A DNA stretch of 49,016 nt from Coemansia sp. RSA 922 (lineage: Eukaryota; Kickxellomycota; Kickxellomycetes; Kickxellales; Kickxellaceae), in the NCBI GenBank assembly GCA_027577415.1, contig JANBQS010000038.1, forward strand, positions 1-49,016, in the 5' to 3' direction. Of the stretch, positions 1-10,800 are shown piece by piece (the first letter of the stretch is position 1; each line of letters begins with the position of its first letter). Below the pieces are notes generated by a model. The model was not told the DNA's origin. It did no database searches and saw only the letters and a list, made by a program, of their open reading frames with translations. The translations under genes and the position numbers were made by a program.

Positions 1-202
1 AGTCTTGGGCATTGCTGTGGATATTTCCACGTGGAAGTGCCAGATGACTCCTGCCGCTGCCTAGGAAGCGCATATGTCTTCCGAAAACATTCCAACCACC
101 AAAACTTCATCGAGGAGAAAAGGGTTCACACCAGTTTTCAGCTAATGTCCATGTTTGTTGGTCATTTGACTAACGCCACTTGTTGCAAGAATAATTAGTA
201 AA

Positions 203-1900
203 CTAGGCTTCACGTAAGACGATAGTCGGCACAGGAGATAGTCCAGTAAAGTCCAAGCCTTGGTTTCCCGCAGCGTTGCCCGTAGTTTTGACCCCTTGCT
301 TGGCGCACAGCTCGAGCATATCCGGCGGGACCTTCTGAGTCTTCTGTAGTACCTCAGGCGCCTCAATAAACGTCAGAGCCAGGCCCATAGCAAAGTGTAT
401 GTCCATATGGCAGTGGAACATCCACACACCTGGATTATTGGCCCTGAACCTCAATTTAACATACTGAGCGGGCACAATAAGAACAGTGTCTCGCTTAGCC
501 GGTACACCACTGTTCTTGACTACGGGGAATGCGGTTGCGTTGCTGGGAAGAAATTGTTTAGTAGGTCCGTACTCGGTAATCTGGAACGCGTGCCCGTGCA
601 AGTGTAATGGATGTGGTACGTCTTCTGAATTATGAATAACCAGTTCAATGACCTCGTTGTGCTTGAGCACAATCGCATGCGCTTGCGGGCCATACACTTG
701 CTCGTCCGTAGCCATATTTCCCATGCCCAAAGCGGTGTACAGCGCTGGAGTAATAGGCGGCGCGTATGTAATGTTGTTGAAGTGGTCGAGATTCTGGCCA
801 GTCGAGTATAAACTCCTGCCAATAACTAGCTCCAACGATCGGTCGACCGGCAATGCAGGCTCTTGGTCCAGCGCGTGAAGATCAATGTCCTTAGCCCATC
901 TGAACGAGTCGTCGTAAGAACTAGGTTGGACAAACGGTGCGCCTTGCTGGTAGATAATATCGCCAATGAATATGCGCGGAGATAGGCCGGGCTCCACGGG
1001 AATAAAGGTGGCGTACATCGTGGTGTTGAAGTGATAATTAAAAGAGCTGGTCGAGTGCGCCGTGACCAATACCGAGTAGCGCTGTGCAGGTGCAATATCC
1101 ACGCCATCCACGTCCAGTGGCTCCGTGTACATGCCGTCAATCTCGACCACGCGCATGGCGTGTCCCGGGAGGCTAAATTGGAACCACCTCGTTGACGACA
1201 TATTGATCAAACGCAAGCGATACGTACGACCAGACTGAAAATGAATCGGCTTGGTGAGATTCCCATTGATACCGTTGATAAGTCCGAATCCAGTCCTATG
1301 CGGAGGCGGAAAGGGCAGGCTGGGATCTAGAGTGACCCTTAGACGCTCCGTAAACGTCTCCGTGTACCAGTCTTCAAACGAGAGCAGAATATCCTCATCG
1401 TATTTGACTGGCGGTGAGCCTCGATCGTAAACCACAAGCGGTGTGCGCAGACCGTCCACATTCTGGTGGTGGTCGTGGGCGTGGAGCCAAAAGGTACCTG
1501 CTTGCTGAACTACGTACTCGTAAGTAAACTGTGAGCCAGGCGGAATGCCACATTGCGTGGTCGAGGCAGCTCCATCCATATAGTTAGTGCCCTTCTGGAA
1601 GAGACCGTGCGCATGAATCGACGTAGTCAAGTTGAGCGAATTGTGCACTGTTAGTGCCAGAGTGTCGCCGACTGTCACCCTGACTGGTGGAATCGGCAGC
1701 ACACCATTAACGCCAATCGCACGCCGTGAACCGTATCCATCGCGGTCAATGTCTACGTACCCGACATCCCAATTGACTACTACTCGCCTACCCAGCACGG
1801 CTAGTGCTTGGAGAAGTGTCAAAAGCACAGGAACCGATATCCACATCGCCAGGAAACTAAGGCGACGCTGGCTATTAGAGGATAAAGAGTAGCGAGGCAA
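203..1900 (-). CDS. Fet3-like multicopper oxidase (ferroxidase)
   Basis: A 565-residue multicopper oxidase. The four copper-ligand segments are visible: HAH (96-98), WLHAHDHH (from about 138), HPLHLHGH in the C-terminal third, and HCHMDIH (496-502) followed by Gly-Leu. The N-terminus has a hydrophobic segment (about 14-37) that should act as signal peptide or anchor. The opening NWDVGYVDIDRDG, the DWYTETF segment, and the FIEAPE, KVPPDM and GNAAGN stretches resemble fungal Fet3 ferroxidases more than lignin-type laccases. Fet3 enzymes oxidise Fe(II) at the plasma membrane for Ftr1. No FTR1 lies in the window. Fet3 proteins usually end in a membrane helix and cytosolic tail. This frame stops just after GNAAGN, so it is either secreted or continues in a downstream exon (see finding). 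The assignment to the Fet3 branch is inference from motifs. Confidence 0.85.
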   Translation of the reverse strand: MPRYSLSSNSQRRLSFLAMWISVPVLLTLLQALAVLGRRVVVNWDVGYVDIDRDGYGSRRAIGVNGVLPIPPVRVTVGDTLALTVHNSLNLTTSIHAHGLFQKGTNYMDGAASTTQCGIPPGSQFTYEYVVQQAGTFWLHAHDHHQNVDGLRTPLVVYDRGSPPVKYDEDILLSFEDWYTETFTERLRVTLDPSLPFPPPHRTGFGLINGINGNLTKPIHFQSGRTYRLRLINMSSTRWFQFSLPGHAMRVVEIDGMYTEPLDVDGVDIAPAQRYSVLVTAHSTSSFNYHFNTTMYATFIPVEPGLSPRIFIGDIIYQQGAPFVQPSSYDDSFRWAKDIDLHALDQEPALPVDRSLELVIGRSLYSTGQNLDHFNNITYAPPITPALYTALGMGNMATDEQVYGPQAHAIVLKHNEVIELVIHNSEDVPHPLHLHGHAFQITEYGPTKQFLPSNATAFPVVKNSGVPAKRDTVLIVPAQYVKLRFRANNPGVWMFHCHMDIHFAMGLALTFIEAPEVLQKTQKVPPDMLELCAKQGVKTTGNAAGNQGLDFTGLSPVPTIVLREA

Positions 1901-2313
1901 AAAAATCCGGTTTGGTTGCTTGAGTGAAGAAGACCTGAGGCAACCATTTTACCGCCGCGCCAGTAGATGAGTGCATATTCCACGGAGAACAAAACGCTTT
2001 GAATAGTACCGTCTAGCAAATAGTAACTAATATTCACCTGATTGTCTGCGTGGTCTGAGGCATTTTGTCCTAAACATCTGTAAACAACTCCGCCTCATTT
2101 TGAAAATAGCGGTGTAGTGCTATACGCCGCTTTATCTCCCAACTTGGCGACATGAGAACTGGACGGATTGTATACATCTATCGTCTTGTGGCTAATGACT
2201 ACCTTTTGAGCTATTTACCAGAAAATGTTATCCATATATAGAAACATTTGAATAAACTTAACAAGGACAACAAAGTTGTGCTAGAAGACTCTGCCCTTAG
2301 GTAACTTGGCCAC
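1901..2313. other. gene-free spacer, promoter side of the multicopper oxidase
   Basis: This lies between two minus-strand genes and should contain the oxidase promoter. A single GATAA core on the minus strand (within the ctttatctccc stretch near 2130) could be a site for a GATA-type iron repressor. One core is weak evidence. No RNA gene, repeat or further coding sequence is seen. Confidence 0.4.
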
Positions 2314-3654
2314 TTATTGAGGCGGCTTGCTTCCGCCAGCGGCTGCCTGTGCTTCATCATCGATAACCGCAAGCCGCTCTATTATCTTTGTTCCGTAGAT
2401 AGGGTCCGTGGTCATTTGAACCGGCGCTCCATTAGCCCTGGTAGTCATAACTCCGCCAGCCACCAGCAAAGGAACATGAATGCTTGCATCACCTGACTTT
2501 TCATACTCCTCCTTGATACGCTTCAAATACTCCAATTCAGGATTTTGTGGCGTGTCAGTGCTCCCAGCCACTCTCTCGATGGGCTTCGACCAGCCAACCT
2601 TGACAAACAAATCAGGCGTGTCAACAGTCTCCAGACTGGCCGATACATGAAAGCCACGCGTATGACAGCCAAAGTTCCCAAACGCCCTCACGCTTGGCTG
2701 ACGCGAGTAAAATACCGCATCCTCGCCAGTTTCATTGCCATTGTCGTCGAGTTTCGGAGTGCGCAGAACCCAATAGCCGGGACTTGGCTCGCCAACAAAC
2801 GTCAAAGACGGCATAAACCCACGCCTATCTTCGTCACCCAAGCTCAGCGCAGCCAGCCAGTCAATGAATCTGTAACGGCCCACCGCTGTCGTCATATCCA
2901 TGTCCTCCGATGATAGAATACAGTCTGGTCCAAAGTGGTAGATCCGCACCAAAGACTCGCATACAGTTAGCCCCCAGGTAACCATGCGGTTATGTTGATT
3001 CTCGTAGAGACAAGGGTTGCTCTGAACCAACCTCATCTGCGCCGTTTTGAGAGGGCTATAGGATTCCTCATCGCTACCATCCAAATCACTGGAGCTCTGG
3101 GTATCAGCAGACATTATCTGGACTATTGCGAGCATATCGGTGTAGAGGGGGTCGTCAACGCCATTGCCTATTTCGATGCCCCATGGTCGCAACACAAGCG
3201 CTTGATTCAGCTCATACCTGGCGGCTGAGTCCTTGGGCCAAAATCCGCCAGACCCGCTATATGGCAGCAGCAGCCGGCACTGGGAATTGTCGAACCATTC
3301 CGATGGCAGCTCCTTTAAAATTGACATTACATACAATAAAAAGTCGCGAAACCGGGAGCAGATCTGGTCCTCAGACAATGGCGCACTGGGTTTAGTAACC
3401 CACTCTTTGAAGCGCATCACTAGGCCGTAAAAGTCGTCATCGATACTGACCTGTCCCAGGAGATAGGCAAGGGAAGATACGCTCGTGTCCGGCTCGGGGG
3501 CTGACAGCTGGCCTTCCAAGATTTCGGCCACGTTGTATGCAGCAAAGCAGTTAACTTTCTTTGCCCGCACGTCTAGAGAGTACGCCATGTAACGTACTTT
3601 GTCCTCGACTATGAGTCGCTCTTCGACTACACGTTTGGCCATCAACTTGTGCAT
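2314..3654 (-). CDS. FunK1-like protein, kinase catalytic core missing
   Basis: A 446-residue protein resembling the region before and at the start of the kinase domain of fungal-type (FunK1) kinases. The family-like stretch includes NRMVTWGLTVCESLVRIYHFGP and then RYRFIDWLAALSLGDEDRRG (about 220-275). The segment LFVKVGWSKP followed by a Glu-rich helix and HVPLLVAGG looks like the start of the kinase N-lobe, with a candidate ATP-site Lys. The frame ends 30-40 residues later in an Ala/Gly-rich tail (KPPQ then stop). The catalytic-loop HRD-type and DFG-type motifs are absent, and the 413-bp spacer beyond shows no coding sequence for them. FunK1 proteins are normally several hundred residues longer. 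It is probably a truncated, non-catalytic member. Family assignment is from recalled patterns, so confidence is moderate. Confidence 0.6.
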   Translation of the reverse strand: MHKLMAKRVVEERLIVEDKVRYMAYSLDVRAKKVNCFAAYNVAEILEGQLSAPEPDTSVSSLAYLLGQVSIDDDFYGLVMRFKEWVTKPSAPLSEDQICSRFRDFLLYVMSILKELPSEWFDNSQCRLLLPYSGSGGFWPKDSAARYELNQALVLRPWGIEIGNGVDDPLYTDMLAIVQIMSADTQSSSDLDGSDEESYSPLKTAQMRLVQSNPCLYENQHNRMVTWGLTVCESLVRIYHFGPDCILSSEDMDMTTAVGRYRFIDWLAALSLGDEDRRGFMPSLTFVGEPSPGYWVLRTPKLDDNGNETGEDAVFYSRQPSVRAFGNFGCHTRGFHVSASLETVDTPDLFVKVGWSKPIERVAGSTDTPQNPELEYLKRIKEEYEKSGDASIHVPLLVAGGVMTTRANGAPVQMTTDPIYGTKIIERLAVIDDEAQAAAGGSKPPQ

Positions 3655-3978
3655 GGCATCATGAGCTCATTTCAATGTCGTACCGACTAGGTATGGTTTG
3701 GTGATGAATGGTAATTCAAATTCAAGAGAGAAAAATGGTAACAAAGTTAAATACAACTGCTACAGTACAATAAGTAGATGCAAGATTTAATAAGCTTTCA
3801 GCCAATAAAGCTTGCTGGGTGAGAAGCGATAGCTGCGGAAATCTATTGACACATTGATCCAATAATTGGTGTCTGTGATGGGGAATATTAATTGTAAATC
3901 AATAATATTTTTAAGAAAAATAAATAAATAATATTTTTATCAAACAACTCTTTCTTATTTATTTATTTTATACACAAT
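3655..3978. other. divergent promoter region
   Basis: This separates the minus-strand FunK1-like gene from the plus-strand PWI gene. It is AT-rich, with repeated aataatattttt and aaataaataaat stretches close to the PWI start. No coding sequence or RNA gene is seen. Confidence 0.4.
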
Positions 3979-4713
3979 ATGTCTGGAGCATTCTTCAGAG
4001 GAACGAACCTCGCCCAGGACCAGCGGTTCGGCGATGCGACACAAAAACTCATATCACAAACATCGTTCAGCAGTGTACTCAAAAAGCGCGTGGATATGTC
4101 CAAAGTCAATATGGAAGTTATCAAGCCATGGATATCTCGTAAAATCAACGAACTACTTGGTATCGAAGACGAGGTGTTGTTTGAATACGTTGTCAACATG
4201 CTCCAAGAGTCTAATACGCCTGATGGCAAGGCAATGCAAGTGAATTTGACTGGGTTCTTGGAAGCCAAGACTGTTGAGTTTATGCAGAGTCTTTGGGCAT
4301 TATTGCTGGAGGCGCAAAAGGGACTTGGTGGTGTGCCAGAGTCGCTTATTCGCGGGAAAGTAGAGGAGATTGAGAAGCAACGGGTGGAACAAGGGAGGAT
4401 AAGGGATAGGATTAGGACTGCTGATGAACGAGTACGCGAGGAGCCTAGAGATAGAAGGACGAGGAGCGGAAAGAAGAGTCGATGGGATACGCCTGCTCCT
4501 GCTGCCGCTGTTACTGAGCCGACTATTGAAAGGAGAGACTTTGGTGATAGAGACCGCAGAGACAGAGACCGTCGGCACAGTAGGGAGCGTCGGCACAGCA
4601 GAGAGCGCAGAGATAGAGACAGAGGCCACAGCAGAGAGCGGCGTCACAGCAGAGACCGGCATCGTAGCAGGGAGAGATCAACGTCACCAGTACGCGAACG
4701 CTCAAGGCGTTGA
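3979..4713 (+). CDS. PWI-domain/RS-rich splicing factor (SRm160/SRRM1-like)
   Basis: A 244-residue protein. The N-terminal half contains a PWI fold, with the signature IKPWISRKINELLGIEDEV near residues 48-68 and the helical segments typical of the SRm160 N-terminus. After about residue 130 it becomes charged, and from about 195 to the end it is an Arg/Ser/Asp/His-rich tail with repeated R-R-H-S-R-E-R units. PWI proteins of this type bind nucleic acid and act as splicing coactivators in the nucleus. It is much shorter than animal SRRM1, as is common in fungi, where only the PWI domain and a short RS tail are kept. The start is preceded by an AT-rich leader and matches the conserved MSGAFFRGT opening. 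The gene lies 145 bp upstream of separase on the same strand. Confidence 0.85.
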   Translation: MSGAFFRGTNLAQDQRFGDATQKLISQTSFSSVLKKRVDMSKVNMEVIKPWISRKINELLGIEDEVLFEYVVNMLQESNTPDGKAMQVNLTGFLEAKTVEFMQSLWALLLEAQKGLGGVPESLIRGKVEEIEKQRVEQGRIRDRIRTADERVREEPRDRRTRSGKKSRWDTPAPAAAVTEPTIERRDFGDRDRRDRDRRHSRERRHSRERRDRDRGHSRERRHSRDRHRSRERSTSPVRERSRR

Positions 4714-4858
4714 TTAATGGGCGTGAGATTTAGAGCTGCGGATCAGGAAATGGATCGAGAATTATCGAAAACAAAAATAGAAACACTTCTCTTTTCTCTT
4801 ACTATTTTATTTCCCATTTTTTCGCGCACTGTTAATATACTTTTTTCTTTAATTTATT

Positions 4859-7800
4859 ATGTCGGACACTACACTAGAGGGGTTCCAAAGTTTTGACAAC
4901 TGCACAGAAGCCGTCGAACAAAGCGCCGTAAAGCGACTGACAGTTTCTGCATCGACAAAGACCGTCCGGTGTGACGTTGAATTCGCACTGGCTATAGTGA
5001 ACCAATGCAACCAACTGTTTTCCAGACGAGTCAGTGAGATCAGAAAGGCGGTAGAGAATTCGTCGATACTGGAGGGCGTTGAGCGAATGCTACGTGTTGT
5101 AGCATCCGCATTCAAGTTCCTCCACAGCAACCGAAGCGCAGCCGGGTTCTCTGTGCTGGCGCTAGAGAAAACCATGTCGAACTTTAACACAGCGTGCGCC
5201 AATGCCCATCTGGGCCTGCGAGCATGGGACTGCTTGGGGTTCCTACGACGGTGTTTGTTGGAGCACGCAGAGACTCATTCAGTGGTAGGTAGCAGCACAA
5301 AGACCACGGCAGCAGTGCCGACGGGAGGGCGAGTGGTTCGCAATCCTGCAGCAAAACTGGTGAAGAACACTAAGAAGCAGGCGGCAGATACTGAGCGGCT
5401 ATCGACTGGGATGCGGCGACTGAGTCTAGCTCGCGATTCAGCGGGGCTGGACGATATCTCCATGGCGCACTTCTCAATATCGTACAACAGGGGCGACGCG
5501 TCGTTCAACATTCTCGTGGTGACGCTGCTCTGCAACGTGCTGCGCGTTTTGTCGCAGGCGCCCACTGCCCCGCAGACCCTGGAGCTTATGCCGCGGCTGA
5601 GCGTGCGTGCACACAGCGCGCTGGAGTGGTGCTTGCGCCTGCGCGATGTCGACAGCGCGGCGGCTGAGCCGTTCCTGGGGGTGTGTTTTCGCGCATACTA
5701 CGCGCTTGGCGCCAATGGCGGGCGGCAGTCGCTGGATATCCGGGCACTGGGGCTGGCGGCGTACGCGAGCACAAAGGCCTGTGACGTGCGCGAGCTGCTG
5801 AAATACGCGGTGAGGGCCAGTGCTCGCGCCGAGTCCCTGACCAAGGACGCTGCGTCTCATACGGCAATTGGCGCTTACTATTCTGCTGTGGCTGAGCAGG
5901 CCCGGCCTTTGCTGAGCAGTGGTGGTGTGTCGCCGGAAATGGTCGACTTCTACTATCGCTGGGCGTTGGCCTGCCGGAGTGCAGACGATCTGCCTGGCGC
6001 CTTGTCGGTGTGCAGCCAAGTGGCACTGCGAAGCGGCGACACTCATGCGGAGCTTGTGGCGTGTGCGCTGGCTTGCAATTGTCTTGTGCAGCATATGTTG
6101 GCCTGTGGCCAGGTCGAAAGCGATGCATTGCCCGCTGCTGAGCGCATGGCTGAGCTGGCCGAGCAAGCGCTTGGGCGCAGTGCGCGCCACACGCTGTCTG
6201 GCTGGAACGCTCTGGCAATGTGCGCCGACATCTCGCGCAAGACCGCCAAGCGCGCTGTAGCCGAGATCCGGGACCGTGGAGCTGTGCAGGACTGCGTGAG
6301 TGGCGCGGTGGTGCAAATGTTGGATGCATCGGACCGCATCTACGAGGCCTATGTTTTGCGCGGAGCTGCTTTGAAGGCTCAGGAGGCTGGCGGCAGCAGC
6401 GTCGAGGCCCTGCGTAGCTGCAGCGCTGAGGTGTGTTTGTTGGCAGTGCAGTTGATAGTGCAGTACCGGGAGCACGACTCTGCGGCAGCGGCGAGGCATA
6501 GCGACAGGCTGCTGCAGCTATGTGGAGAGCCTGGATGTAGCCCGGACTTTCTGCGCAGCCACTCGACGGTGTTCTTTAATCGCGGCGCGAGCCTGTATCA
6601 GCTCAAGAGCTACGGCCCGGCCGCGCTGGCTATGGAGCGCGCTATCGATAGCCTGGCATTGTGGATGGCGCTGACAAAGACTTTTGGCGGTGATGTTGTT
6701 GCGCAGCTATGTAAGCGCTACGAGATTTCTGCCCTGGCATTCCAGGCCGACGGCGCATTTCTCCGTGCGTCGCAAGTCTTTGGCCGAGCTGTCGCGTGGA
6801 TTTCTGGTCATACCGCTGTACTGGACGTTATTAAGAGCGGTGCGGCTGTGTTGCCTGTGGGCAGCTCGCTGGCAGCGGGAGAGGTTGAGCGGCTGCTGAT
6901 GTTTGTTGACCGGTATGTGCGCATGTGTGCCGCTCGCTTGGCCCGCGACTCAAGCGAACCACAGGCTCGCAAGTCGCTGCTGGACTTTGCCGATGAGCCG
7001 GCGATGACTAATACGCTGCGTGCCTGGGTGTGTGAGGCAGAGGCCTTTTTCTGGCGCCCGTTCGTCGCCCCATCCGCCGCCTATGCGCTGGATGTGCGTG
7101 CTGCTCGCTTGCAGAGTGCTGTTGATATGTATTCTCGGGAGCAGTGTTCTTTGGGGCATGTGCGATGCCTGGTGGAGCTGGCCAAGATCGACCGTGACCG
7201 AGGCAATGTCGACCAGTGTGTGGGCCGCTTGCAAGGAGCCGTGCCTGATCATCTGGACTGCGTCTATGGCCTTAGTGTTGCGGCTGAGCGCCACGCCTGG
7301 CTCGCTGTTGTGGCTGTTGAGCGCGATAGCTGCGCCGAGTACGCTGAGCATCTCTCGCAGTGCTCGCGCCTGTGGACGCGCGTCTGCCAAGTGGCTGAGG
7401 CCAGTAGTCCGCTTGATACTGGCCACCTGCTGGGCGTGGTGGTGGGCACCATGGGCCATGTCGCCGACTTGCTGATGTCTCGCCGCATGTACTCTGCCGC
7501 CTTGGACGTCTTGCAGCCCCGACTGGACCTTGTCAGCCTGTGTGAGCCCCACGACCGATCGTCTGCTCCGCTTGTCATGCAGACGCTTGTGGATCTGGGC
7601 ACTGCCTGCCTGCTTTTGGGCCGGACTGCTGCTGCTGCCGAGAATTTCCGCCAGTGCTCCGAGCGCTACGAGGATGGCGTCTTGCCGGTGCATGTGGAGA
7701 TTGCCTCTAGAATTGCCTATGCTGAGTTCCGCCTCGTTTGTGCCGACGAAGAGGAAGGCGCACGGGCTATGTGTGCGGCGGCCATTCTTGCTCGCAATGT

Positions 7801-10800
7801 GCTTGGCTCGGTTCCGCGGTCTGCTAGGTCGAAGCGTCCTGTGGTTAGCCCGGAGACTATGATGTTGTTCTCGAAGGCCTCGCAGGCCTACTCGGTGCTA
7901 TCGTTGAAGCAAGGGTTGCTTGCTAATGCCGTTGACTTTGGCTTGCATTCATACCGGATTTTGCACTCGCTGCTTAGATCGCTTGGTGCTGCCCATGCGC
8001 GAGCCAAGCAGGAAGAGGCGAATAGGCTGATGGCTGAGGAAATCGACGATCCGTTTGCCAAGGAAGAGACCAAGCCCGACGTTGCCGATGACGATGATGA
8101 GTACTGGCAGTATATCGCGTTCAGTGGGAACTGGGAGCTGCAGCGCTTGCTGATCGACAACTTGGCGCACTTGTCTGAGATATACTCGCTTCGTGGAAGC
8201 GTCAAGGAGGCCGAGTACTTTTTGCAAAAGGCATTGGCTATTTCGGCTCAGCTTTGTGCGCCGCGGCAGGAGGGGTTTCTGAGACTAAGGGAGGCTGATA
8301 TTCTGTCGCGCAGGAATATGTGGGATGAGTGCTCTCTATCCTTGGCCAAAGCCCGAGGCCCGGTGGATCGCGGTGAGCTGGAGGATGTCCATGCCTTGGT
8401 TATCGAGGGTGACGCCTGGCGACGCAGTAATAAGTATGTGGAGGCTGATGATGCCTATAAGAGGGCTCAGGAGTTGCTGAATCGTATTGTTGTGGATGGC
8501 GTGCCCCTGGTTTTGTCAGAGGATCTGGCGGTCCGTAGACGCTTGCTGGATGCAAGCACTGGTGACGAACCGATTGAGGGAGTGGTTCGCCGTTGTATCG
8601 ACCAACGGCCTGAGCATCTATTGATGAGAGCCAATGTCGCATTCGCCGAATTGCAGCGTTTATTGGCTGCGGAGCCTGCTTGGACGTCTGTGCTGCAATC
8701 TGCCCTAGTGTTCCCTGCCCTGCGTCATTCACAAAAGCAGCAGCAGCCGCGAAAGGGCTCGACCAAGGCATTGGTCAGAGACTGTCTTGCTGAGCTGGAT
8801 GCCTTGCTGGTGGCTGCGGCAGAGTCGGCTATCACTGTTGGTTCCGCGCATTGTGTCCACGAGTCGTGTCATTTGCTTGCGCTCACACGGGCGATGTCCT
8901 CGGTGTTTGGTCTGTCTGTCGATGAGCACGGCGTGTTGGCTAGGATCGTCGATGATGCTAGGAATATCACGGCTGTGCGCGAGGCTGTGGACGCTATCAG
9001 ACGTAAAAAGCACTCGCTTCCTGCTTCTCTGACACAGTGGCCGGCTGACGCCCTAGAGTCTAGTGGCGAAAGGCGTGATGGATATTCTCCGTCTTCGTCG
9101 CCGTCGCTGGGACCTCGTCGAGGCTTGCGTCAGTCTAACGATTTGCTATCTTCGCCTAGTATGCGGCGGCAGAAACCTTTGTTGTTTGGTTCTTTGGATA
9201 TCGGTGACTCGGACGAGGAAGCTACTACGCCGTCTGTTGACTTTTTTGGACATGCTGCGGATGGCACCAAAGTCGTTGCTGGATGGACATCGGTTGCCGC
9301 TGATGCTCGCCCGTTGCTTCGCGACTGTCTACCGGCCTCGTGGGTTGCCTGTAATATCTCGATCGACGCCTTGCGCAACATTATGTTTGTGACTAGGTAT
9401 GAGCAAAACTGCGAGCCGCTTGTTATTTGTCTGCCGATGCGCGAGATCGAATTGGACTCTGATAGCAGTGCCGGTGCGAATGTGTTTGGGGACTTGCAGA
9501 GTAAATTGGCTGCTATCATTGTTGAATCTGATCAGTCTATGAAGACGGGTGGCTTGTGTACTACGGAGGATGAGAAACGCGGGTGGTGGGAGATCCGCTC
9601 TGAGCTTGACCGTCGGCTTGGCAAGTTGCTGGCGTGCGTGGAGACTGAGTGGCTCGGCGGATTCAAGGACGTACTGCGCCCAGATGTACCGCTGCTGGCT
9701 GCGGGCGAGGGTCTGGTTGATATGGAGTCGCTGCGCAGGGATATACAGACGTGTGTCGTGGGTTGTTTGTCTAAATCTTTTGCGGCCAAGGCCAAGTCTA
9801 TGGAACTGTCGGACCAGCTGTGCTTGCTCGTGTTGAGTGCCGCTACGAGGGCTAGTGGGGATGACGGCGAATGGCTCGACGTGTGTTCTATGATCTGGGA
9901 CGTTTACTGCTACCAGGGTGCGGCACCAGCTAATCCCGAGGAGGATGTGCTGAGCGGGATGGCGGAGAATCTGCGCCTGGGTGTTGCTGGATACATGTCT
10001 GGTCGGGGGAAGGCGGGTAGAAAGCAGCTTATTCTGATCTTGGACAAACATGCTCAGCAGGTGCCTTGGGAGTGCCTGCCTTGTTTGCGCGACTATCCTA
10101 TTTCGCGTGTGCCATCGGTGGCCTTTCTTCAGAACAGCATCGCTGCAAGTACCAAAAAGCGTTTGGATCTCGCACGCCCCTTGCCGACTCGTGGTGGCTT
10201 AATGGACCTGTTGGGTGGTAGCGCTGGGCCAATGCTCGCTGGCTCTCCCATTGTCTTGCCTAGAGCTGCGGGTGGGAGAACTAGCAAGCGTACTCAACCT
10301 ACGCGAAAGCTAGCGCCCACTATTCAGCCACTATTCGACGATATCCCGGCTAGCAAGACAGTGGAGCTCCCGAGCGGTGCTATGGCGGACGGAACCCGCG
10401 TATTCTATGTGCTCAATCCTGAGGGTGATTTGCACCGAACGCAAGCGAATTTCGAAGAGTATCTGAAAAACTCTGGGCAACAGGGCTGGCACGGAGTTAT
10501 AGGTCGGCGACCCACGCCACACGAGTGTGAGCGGGGACTGGCGTCTGATATATTCATGTATTTTGGGCATGGCGGTGCTGAAAACTATATATCAAGGACG
10601 CAGATCCGAGGACTTTCTCGATGTGCCGTAGCTTTGTTATTTGGCTGTAGTAGTGGTCAGCTTAAACACCAGGGAGAGTATGATGCCATGGGGACTGCTG
10701 TTGATTACCTTATTGCTGGCTGTCCGGCACTAGTGGGAAATCTGTGGGATGTCGGCGATAAGGATATTGATAGATTCGCCGCACGCTTACTTGCTGCTTG

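Noticed and set aside
5474..6499. Long antisense reading frame (341 codons) inside separase
   Set aside because: It is Arg/Gln/His/Ala-rich with no domain, explained by GC-biased third positions of the separase gene. Similar antisense frames occur at 6950-7693 and 9329-10051.
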